Source of the DNA: Saccopteryx bilineata
Lineage: Eukaryota; Chordata; Mammalia; Chiroptera; Emballonuridae
Reading direction: 5' to 3'
Length of the DNA stretch: 64,000 nucleotides
NCBI RefSeq assembly: GCF_036850765.1
Contig: NC_089493.1
Coordinates: 269,431,034 to 269,495,033, forward strand
A program made the position numbers and the translations under genes. The notes under the pieces are model-generated. The model worked only from the letters and a program-made list of their open reading frames with translations, was not told the origin of the DNA and searched no databases. Positions 56,396 to 64,000 of the stretch are shown one piece after another (within the stretch, counting starts at the first letter, position 1; each line of letters starts with the position of its first letter).

Positions 56396-57271
56396 TAAAA
56401 TGTAAATGTTGTTGGACAAGATAATTTTGGCTTCAAAAGCTACTTAAAAGCTGATTGTTTTTCTCCTTAAAGAAAAGTGAAAAAAAAAATTTCTTTTTTT
56501 TACTGTTTTGAAATAGGTGTGTGTGGTATGTTGTATGTAGGTAGGAAATGGTGCTAATAATATCTTAATACTCTTTTGTTGGCTATTTTATTCATTCATT
56601 AGTAGATTATTTATTGATGCCCTTTGTATGCCAGGCGCTTTTTCTCAGATCTGAGGATACTGAGGTGAGGGCCTGGTTTCTGCTTTCACTGTCAGGTGAC
56701 ATAATGAATAGTAGGGCTTGGGTGTTGTCAGTCTGGAGCCTTTGAGTTTATGGAGCCAAGATTTCTACTTGGATGACTTTGCTATGATTTATATCATTAA
56801 ATAGGTGATTTAGGAGCTTATATACTGGAGAGGCTGCTGCTTTATCCTCCTTCCCTAAATTTCCCATCCTCAAACTTGATGCTTTTAAGGTTGGATCCTG
56901 GAATTCAGAGTTTGAAGGACGAGACCTGAATACTGCAGAAAGTGGCAGTGACCTTTTAAGGCAGAAAGTGAGCATGACTGAGGGTAGGCTATCTGCCTGA
57001 ACTCCTCTCTGGCATTGCTCAGGTCTTTTCTAGCTCTAAAATTCTGTGATTTTCTGTTATTTTGGGCTTCTGGAGATCCTTTCTGAAACATTAAATTTGT
57101 ACTAGAAAGAAAAAATTAGATTCCTTTTTCTGAGACAGCAGCTGGACTTTCGAGTGTAAATACAGATTTCAGAATGAAAGAACAGAGGGGAAGACGATAT
57201 TGCTCATCCTAGTAGTTTTACGGTTTCTCTTTGGAGAGAAGTATTTATGGCCTGAGGTTTCAAGTTCGGAA
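56396..57271. other. Unique non-coding sequence
   Basis: A MIR/L2-like scrap may lie at 56600-56700 ('ccctttgtatgccaggcgct'). No gene. Confidence 0.4.
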
Positions 57272-57273
57272 TA

Positions 57274-57650
57274 CAGTGGTCCCTCGCCATATCGTGGTTC
57301 ACTTTTTGCGGTCTCACTGTATTGCGAATTTTGTATCGTAAATTTTTTGCTATATTGCAGGATTTTGCAGTATATAGGTATTTTTATATATTATTTGAAT
57401 TATTTTTGTGGTAAAATAAGCATTTTCTAGCCTAAAAAATTGAAAACAATGTAAAAATAAAAATATTAATGAAAACATTAAAAGAATATTAAATCGAAAT
57501 AAAATACGAAGCACACAGCCGATGAGTAGATAAAGACTTGCACGTATGGAAACGCAGTTACAGCCGCTTCTGCTTGCTAGTTTGCCCACGTGAGATCGTA
57601 CATGGCACACTATTGGCTGATGGATGGGAGGCGACCAACTAGAGCACTGT

Positions 57651-57710
<60 letters not shown>

Positions 57711-57801
57711 ATAAAATAAGTGTAAGGTCACTACTTCATGGATTTTCGCCTATCGTGGAGTGTTCTGGAGCCCAACCCCTGAAATAGATGAGAGACCACC
57801 G
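57274..57801 (+). mobile_element. Tigger-like (pogo) DNA transposon, non-autonomous
   Basis: Termini 'cagtggtccctcgccatat' and 'gagagaccaccg' are inverted, flanked by TA on both sides (57272-57273 and 57802-57803). Length is 528 bp; internal 'tgcggtctcactgtattgcg' near the left end and 'ttttcgcctatcgtggag' near the right end extend the symmetry. No transposase frame. Confidence 0.85.
57653..57711 (+). repeat. (CT)n(TA)n microsatellite in the Tigger-like element
   Basis: About 18 CT units followed by about 11 TA units. Confidence 0.95.
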
Positions 57802-57937
57802 TATTTTGGAGTGTAAAAACCTGTGGGACCCCAGAAACACCTAATACCATTCCTGACCCAATAGGGTGGCTGTAGGCTCTTTAGCTAGGAAGTATAAAAA
57901 GGAAAAGCTTGTGGACAGGTGTGTCATCCCTCAGTTA

Positions 57938-58144
57938 AACTCTTTTTTCAACCTCTGGTCCATGGACCGGTCCACCAGAAATTTTGTGCCGGTCTGAGAA
58001 ACAGCCACCCTGATGTGGAAGATTACAGACCCAGTGATCTTAGCCAAATTAGCTTATGCTCAGGGTGATTTCTGCCTCAGCAGTCCTCAGAAGAATTCTC
58101 TTATTTTCACTGGTCCCCAAGTGTAAAAAGGTTGAAAACCACTG
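57938..58144 (+). mobile_element. Non-autonomous hAT MITE (nhAT-4 family)
   Basis: Right end 'ggttgaaaaccactg' and a decayed left 'cttttttcaacc'. The flanks 'ctcagtta' and 'ctcaagta' match at 6 of 8. The segment 'ggtccaccagaaattttgtg' to 'gaagattacagaccc' is the reverse complement of part of the element at 34854-35010. Confidence 0.75.
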
Positions 58145-58365
58145 CTCAAGTATAAGTAAGCAGTTTAGGTGTCTTTTTCTTTCTTGATTTACTTGTACTT
58201 CAGTTTGACCATCTTCTGCATGCATCCCAGTGCTCATTAGTTTTTGACAAATCACTTAAGAAATCTGTCCCCCACCCCCACCCCCGCCGTGGAATGGAGT
58301 ACTAATGCTTATCCAGCCTTTTTGACAACAAGGTTATTAATGATCCAGTAAGAAAACACATATGA

Positions 58366-58746
58366 GCCCTGGCCGGTTGGCTCAGTGGTAGAGCGTTGGC
58401 CTGGCGTGCAGTGGTCCTGGGTTCGATTCCCGGCCAGGGCACACAGGAGAAGCGCCCATCTGCTTCTCCACCTCTCCCCCTCTCCTTCCTCTCTGTCCCT
58501 CTCTTCCCCTCCTGCAGCCAAGGCTCCATTGGAGCAAAGTTTGCCTGGGCGCTGAGGATGGCTCTGTGGCCTCTGCCTCAGGTGCTAGAATGGTTCTGAT
58601 TGCGGTAGAGCAATGCCCCAGATGGGCAAAGCATCGCCCCCTGGTGGGCATGCCGGGTGGATCCCAGTCGGGCACATGCAGGAGTCTGTCTGACTGCCTC
58701 CCCGTTTCCAGCTTCAGAAAAATACAAAAAGAAAAAAAAAAAAAAA
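58366..58746 (+). mobile_element. Group D SINE
   Basis: The only plus-strand copy: head 'gccctggccggttggctcag' with A box, B box 'ggttcgattcc' at about 58419-58430, then 'gagaagcgcccatctgcttc' and a GC-rich body to 'ccagcttcagaaaaatac' and poly-A. The imperfect TSD is 'gaaaacacatatga' (58352-58365) and 'gaaagcatatatga' (58747-58760). Confidence 0.97.
58631..58649 (-). promoter_or_regulatory. CTCF-like motif in a group D SINE, minus orientation
   Basis: 'gcatcgccccctggtggg' is the reverse complement of the CTCF core CCACCAGGGGGCG. Binding is inferred. Confidence 0.5.
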
Positions 58747-58927
58747 GAAAGCATATATGAAAGCAGTCACTATAAGGTGATAATTTGGTACTAAAAAAGT
58801 AATGAACAGGGAGTAAGTGGCACAGAATGCTTACCTCTTTGGTCACCATGCGTGTGTGCACACATGCCTGCCATCTACCACCTTGGCTTTGGCAGCCTAA
58901 GGCACAACCATAAATTCGAGATGGATC

Positions 58928-59305
58928 GCCTGACCAGGTGGTGGTGCAGTGGATAGAGCATTGGCCAGGGATGCTGAGGTCCCAGGTTTGAAACCCTGAG
59001 GTTGCCGGCTTGAGTGCTGGCTCATCTGGCTTGAGCGAGTGGTTGCTGGCTTGATCGAGTGGTTCCTGGCTTGAGTGTGGGATCATAGACATGACTGCAT
59101 GGTTGCTGGCTTGAAGCCCAAGGTTGCTGGCTTGAGCAAGGTGTCATTGGCTTATCTGTAGTCCCCCCCGGTCAAGGCACACATGAGAAAGAAAGCAATG
59201 AACAACTAAGGTGCACCAACTATGAGTTGATGCTTCTCTCTCTCCCTTCGTGTTTGTCCCCCTCTTTCTCTTTCTCTCTCTTGCTAAAAAAAAAAAAGAG
59301 AGAGA
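58928..59305 (+). mobile_element. Group A tRNA-SINE, long form
   Basis: Head 'gcctgaccaggtggtggtgc' with B box 'ggtttgaaacc', expanded by several 'gttgctggcttga' units and a 'gatcatagacatgactgcat' insert like that of the 13820 copy. A perfect TSD 'gagatggatc' lies at 58918-58927 and 59306-59315. Confidence 0.96.
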
Positions 59306-59315
59306 GAGATGGATC

Positions 59316-60688
59316 TCAGGATTTTGATGGTGATGATGATGAATGATGTGGCCATGAATCGATTAAAGTTGATTAAAGTTATGAAGAATGCTTAGGACAA
59401 CTAGATTTGTCCCCTTTCTTTAAGGTGACTGTTCATTTTGATGAAGTAGCCATTTGTCTCAGCAATACTAGTTATTAAAATATTTTGTTCTATTTTATTT
59501 CATTTTCATTGTCATTCAGAAAAAAAGCTTTGAGCTGGCTTACAAGGTATAGTACAACAGAATTAGAATAAAACGAGAAGATTGAGACAAAGAAAACACA
59601 TGTAGAGAAAATAGGATAAAGCCGTGTTGAGGCTAGTGGGCAAAAACACATAGGATAGGTCTTCTGCAATAGGCAGATGTGGGTCACTTATTTAACTTTC
59701 CAGGGACAGAACAAAGAGGGAAACATTTGTAACTTTTCCTGAGAAATTTCCTCAGTGGAGAGGATGTGGCCATGAACTATACCTTTCAAAATAGATAGCA
59801 GTGATTTATGAAACAAGTGTTTTATACTGTCTTTCAGTGAAAATTGATAACCCAGTGAGCATAAGTCAAGGAGAGAGTAACTGGAAGGGGTCGAGATCAT
59901 GTGTTCCACGCAGGCAGCTCTGAAGGGCTGACTGGAGCCAAGGAGAGTGTTTCCAACATGGCAAGGAGAGGATGAGCTGCCTCTCCTCGGGCAGTCCTCT
60001 GCCAGTGTTCTTTATTCCAGCCGGGGGCTGGCATCACTCCCTGAATGGTTTCCAGTGATGCTGTGGCACAGTGCAGTGGCCACCAGACCCAGGGATGGAG
60101 ATGCCCGTCCTGTCTTGAGAGTTAAGTATCTCCGTAAGCTGTTGGCATTTCTCTTTCTTTCTTGATTCTGGCACGTCTGTCGCAAGGATCAGGCAGGCAT
60201 GTGAATTGAAGTAGTTCTTTGTTGGAGGGCAGATAAAGCCAGCAGTGATCTTTGGGCTTTGGCTATGCTGAGGACCACTGGGAATTTGTGGACTGCCAAT
60301 AACTCCTTTTATGTTGGCTATTGCGTGACCACTGAGTGGGTGTTATTTCAGTTCATAGCTCCCGGTGACTGAATTCAAATTCATGAGGTTTCTAGAGTGT
60401 GTTCCTAGAATGAAATCATTGCTAAACACTTTCATTAGAGAATTCCACTTGAACTCTTTGCCTGCTTTTCTGTTTCCCTGTTGTTACTAGCTCTAGATAC
60501 TATTTTTAAAAGTTTTCAGAAGGACTGTGTTTTTAGAAACAGGTATTATATTCTGTGTGATAGTGAGACACAGAGGGAGACTTTCTGGTTAAGGCAAGAG
60601 ATTGTGGTACTAAAGCAGGAAATTGGCAGGCCTGTTGCTTGCACTGTCAGTGAGAAAAGAAGGGGAATGACAGGCTGGCTGTGGATTG
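59316..60688. other. Unique non-coding sequence
   Basis: No gene or repeat recognised, apart from a short GAT run near 59318-59342. Confidence 0.4.
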
Positions 60689-60696
60689 TATTAGAG

Positions 60697-61112
60697 CAGC
60701 GGTTCTCAACCTGTGGGTTGCGACCCCGGCGGGGTTGCCTAAAGCCATCGGAAAATACATAATGCATATCAGGTATTTACATTCCGAATCATAACTGTAG
60801 CAAAATTACAGTTATGAAGTAGCCACCAAAATTATTTTTTGGTTTGGGGTCACCGCAACATGAGGAACTGTATTGCGGGGTCACGGCATTAGAAAGGTTG
60901 AGAGCCTGACCTGTGGTAGTGCAGTGGATAAAGCATCGACCTAGAAATGCTGAGGTCACCGGTTCGAAACCCTGGGCTTGCCTGGTCAAGACATATATGG
61001 GAGTTGATGCTTCCAGCTCCTCCCCCCTTCTCTCTCTCTCTGTCTCTCTCCTCTCTAAAAATGAATAAATAAAATAAAATTAAAAAAAAAAAAGAAAGGT
61101 TGAGAACCACTG
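60697..61112 (+). mobile_element. SPIN (hAT) non-autonomous element, interrupted
   Basis: Starts 'cagcggttctcaacctgtgg' with 'gcgaccccggcggggttgcc', 'taaagccatcggaaaataca' and 'caaaattacagttatgaagt', and ends 'ggttgagaaccactg'. It is bounded by a perfect 8 bp TSD 'tattagag' (60689-60696 and 61113-61120). This matches SPIN, a transposon known for horizontal transfer among tetrapods. A SINE at 60904-61092 splits it. Confidence 0.95.
60904..61092 (+). mobile_element. Group B tRNA-SINE inserted in SPIN
   Basis: Head 'gcctgacctgtggtagtgc', B box 'ggttcgaaacc', 'gcctggtcaagacatatatg', CT-rich body and 'aaaatgaataaataaaataa' tail. A perfect 13 bp TSD 'agaaaggttgaga' lies at 60891-60903 and 61093-61105, so it landed near the right end of SPIN. 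Confidence 0.97.
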
Positions 61113-61120
61113 TATTAGAG

Positions 61121-62107
61121 GAAGCCCTGCTCCTCACCTGACCTTATATTCCCTAACCCTAGAGGGATGGCGTGCCCATGTGGCATTTGGGGGAGCTAAA
61201 GACAGACTTGGTCTGTTTTCTTCATGTATGTTTGGGGACCTACTGGAGAGAGAGAAGCCTGTTAAGGAGCAGTTATGACTGTTTTGGCAGATTGCTTCCT
61301 ACACTTATCCATCCAGAAGGCGGGCCAACCACTGTCCGTGGCCAAGTTTGTGTCCACATAAGTTCCTTGTGACAAGATTCTCATTAAGAACTTGGCTCTA
61401 GAATTGGGTCAGAATAAGGTTGTATTTCTGTTTCTGTCTATACCCTGCATTTCTTATAGGTGGAAAGGTCTTAATTTAATTATAGGGTAACCACACCAGT
61501 TGATGTGTGCTGAGGTTTGATCTGGGTTAGTCTTATGTGGGCTAGTTACTGCAGAAGTCACATCAGCTATTTGACATCAGTTTATATTCCAGCACGTGCT
61601 CCGCAGGCCAAAAGGGATATGGACTATGATGCCAGGAATGAGAATCTGATGTCAAAACCTAGAAGTCTGAAATCAGAAGGGGTTAGTGTTTTTGTTTGGT
61701 TTAAAGCATACTTTTCTTCCTAGATGCTTTAAGTACCAATGTCAGTTGATATTTTTCCTAAAATTGAGATATTTTCAGCATATAACAAGCATTGAATTTA
61801 TAGAAATACATTTGCCATCACAGCTAAGTAGAATAGAATCAGAATCTGAGTCCTGTTTTTTAAGTAGAGACTCAAAAGCATACTTAGTGGCAGAGGTCAC
61901 ACACTATGTCTGGGACATGGCTGAGAAGAGAACATTTTTGTTGCCCGCACTATTCTGATCCTATAGTTATTATTTATGAAAACTTCAGCAGGTAACAGAT
62001 GAAAAACAATTTCATGAGGAGTGATTCCTGGAATAGGCAAATGGACCAAAAGTTTCCCAAGTCCCTCTGTGGGGTGTGTGTGTTTTCTGTCCTGGCTCTT
62101 TCTGCTG
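61121..62107. other. Unique non-coding sequence
   Basis: No gene or repeat recognised. Confidence 0.4.
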
Positions 62108-62345
62108 AGAGGCAGAATGGCATAGTGGTTAAGAGTATGGGTTTTGAAGTTTACCTGGCTTTGGGTACTGGTCTTACCTGACATCCAGGCTATATGACCT
62201 GTGACCCGAACGTCTCTGTGCTCAATGACCTTCTTCTCTGTGAAATGGGATGATTTGAATTCCCACCATGTGAATGAAGCAGCATCTCTATATTGTTTAG
62301 AGCAATTCCTAGCACACTGTAAATACTCAAAATATGTTGGGTATT
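62108..62345 (+). mobile_element. MIR SINE relic
   Basis: 'agaatggcatagtggttaag', 'agtatgggttttgaagttta' and the end 'cacactgtaaatactcaaaa' follow a full MIR, from tRNA-like head to 3' tail. Nearly complete. Confidence 0.85.
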
Positions 62346-63182
62346 GTTGTTTTAATTTTACTTATTATTATTACTAGAAGTGTATCCTGCCTGAGAATTC
62401 ATCATAGATGCATTAGATGGGCAGGTGGATAGGAGATAACAGCTGGTAATTTTACCATTTTTATTTATTTAGCAAAGGAAACCAAGGAACAGTGGGAGCA
62501 TAATGAAGCCAGGTGTTTAGTTGTGTGGTGAGGAGCTGTTTCATCCGAGTTCCTCCGGTGTAGTTCATGTGCTGATCACAGGTGAGATGCGTGTGGTGCG
62601 GCTTCGAGGGACAAGAATGGGCATCAGGATGCAGGCTGTCTGTGGGGACTGACGGATGATTGTGGAAGACATCCTATGCATTTGGGCTGCTGCATATTTA
62701 AATTGGTAGCTTTTGTTACTGTTAGTCTCACTGTCTTTAATCCTGTTAAAGACTGTCAACTGTCAGTTGACAAGGGTGTAGGATGCTAATAGAGGAGAAA
62801 CTCATCTGACCACAGATTGTTCTTGCTGATGCTTTCACTTTTGCAATGAGACCAGAGGAAGACAGTTGTTGCTTCCCTGTTCTGGGACCCTTATGAGATC
62901 TAACCAGGAGTCCGTGGTGGCGCTAACCCCTTTTGGGTAGTCCAAGTGTGAGACTGACCATGTTTCTGTGTGGCCTATTTCCTGAATGAGAAGCCAGCTT
63001 CAATGTTAGAACTTTAATCCTGAATTACATATAATCTGAATTTTTGTGTTTATTTTTATTGTTGCTCATTTTAAAAAAAAATTAAAGGAAAAAGAAAATA
63101 AATGAAAGAAAGCCTTCTAACTGTTTTCCTCTGCCCTTAAGAGCAGAGAAACTATTTAAGACTTTTAATAGATTCATCTAGA
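62346..63182. other. Unique non-coding sequence
   Basis: No gene or repeat recognised. Confidence 0.4.
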
Positions 63183-63464
63183 CAGCGATTTTCAACTGGT
63201 GTGCCATAGAACGGTGGTGAGCTGCAAAAAAGTTTTAAAACATGCAGTACCTGACTGTTTACTCAGGGGCATTGACCTCTTTTCCCTTAGATTGTCAAAT
63301 TAAAAAATATGACAACAGCCAACACAACAATAGCTGCCCGATGTGAATGAATCAAACTTACACCTATTCTTTTCATCACCTTGGCATAAAATATACTTTT
63401 TGGTGTGCCGCAGAACTTTTGTAATTTATATATGTCATGAGATAAAAAAGGTAGAAAGTCACTA
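63183..63464 (+). mobile_element. Non-autonomous hAT MITE (nhAT-5)
   Basis: Left end 'cagcgattttcaactggtgt' and right end 'ggtagaaagtcacta', with inner 'gtgccatagaac' versus 'gtgtgccgcagaac' segments. Flanks share 'tctaga' ('catctaga' and 'ttctagac'), so the TSD is approximate. Confidence 0.75.
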
Positions 63465-64000
63465 TTCTAGACACTTCCATCTTTCTAGGACTTGTTTTTC
63501 TTCTTCCCGCAGAATCCTATACTTTCATTATTTCCTGTGGCATTTCTTTTACTCTTGCACCCACGGTCTCATGATTTGTTTATGTGTATGTGTGTCTTCT
63601 CACGTCTCAGAGGACTAACATCATCTTGGCAAATTCCTTAGAGAGTCTGAGTAGTAAATTCGTATAGTTTTTATTTTATATTCTTGCACGTCATCCTTTT
63701 GTCTGGGGAAGGGATGTCGGTGACCGGGGGGTGGACAGAAAGGCTGCAAGGGAGGCCACACCTGCCTGGCTAAGAAATTGAGTCAGCAACTCCTGAACTT
63801 AGGGCGGCAGTATTTAGAAATAGCTCGTTATTCTGAAAGATGGCATAGCATTCTAAAAATAAGAAATTATTTGTAGCCACATCAACATGTCATACACTCT
63901 GCAGCATCTTCGAAGGGAAGGGAAGCCCAGAGAAATTAAAGAAACCAGTGGTTACAGCCTCAAATAGGGCCCTGGCATTATCCCGGGTGGTGTTTATAGA
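63465..64000. other. Unique non-coding sequence
   Basis: No gene or repeat recognised up to the window end. Confidence 0.4.

Noticed and set aside
58366..58440. tRNA-like sequence with A and B boxes
   Set aside because: It is the head of a D SINE with TSD and poly-A tail, not a tRNA gene. All other SINE heads are the same case.
58382..59092. Longest open frame in the window, 236 codons on the minus strand
   Set aside because: It runs antisense through two adjacent SINEs (58366-58746 and 58928-59305); the translation is SINE-derived and shared with other copies.
1..64000. CRISPR array or prokaryotic features
   Set aside because: Direct repeats here are SINEs and microsatellites; the DNA is mammalian.

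Overview
The window is mammalian, almost certainly bat, nuclear DNA with no intact protein-coding gene that I can support. It is intronic or intergenic: long reading frames are absent, and the longest frames fall inside repeats. The bat assignment rests on tRNA-derived SINEs of the Ves type and relatives, a bat-like L1 3' end, several hAT MITE families and one SPIN element. The SINE set looks non-vespertilionid (rhinolophoid or emballonurid), but I cannot fix the genus.

I use working names for four SINE groups. 'A' has a 'gcctgaccaggcggtggcgcagtgg' type head, which I read as two boxes around a Pol III A box. 'B' has a 'gcctgacctgtggtgg' head and is about 190 bp. 'C' is the classic Ves type. 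'D' is about 380-420 bp, with a tRNA-like head and a GC-rich body. Most copies have clear target-site duplications (TSDs).

Layout: 1-9300 is mostly unique sequence with MIR and MER5 relics, a large (CCTT)n tract and a repeat-poor AT-rich block at 8400-9300. 9300-24400 holds hAT MITEs, the first pogo-like MITE, A, B and D SINEs and L1 relics. 24400-31260 holds three LTR-like relics. One of them is split by an antisense L1 that was itself hit by a D SINE, a pogo-like MITE and a C SINE. 32190-33475 is an antisense processed pseudogene of HNRNPDL. 33600-48500 has SINEs, hAT fossils and a candidate unidentified retrocopy. 49100-51260 is repeat-poor and AT-rich, resembling conserved non-coding sequence. 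51600-64000 is again rich in SINEs and DNA transposons, including a 528 bp Tigger-like element and a SPIN element disrupted by a B SINE.

The most interesting signals are these. The D SINEs carry CTCF-like motifs, and the CpG-rich copies have a tandemly duplicated motif. Three pogo-like MITEs preserve the same acidic transposase C-terminus and a stop codon overlapping AATAAA. Two SINE fragments lack tails but have TSDs. A SPIN element has a perfect 8 bp TSD. There is a 22 bp perfect palindrome of NKX2-like sites. I found no CRISPR array, operon, real tRNA gene or novel gene system.
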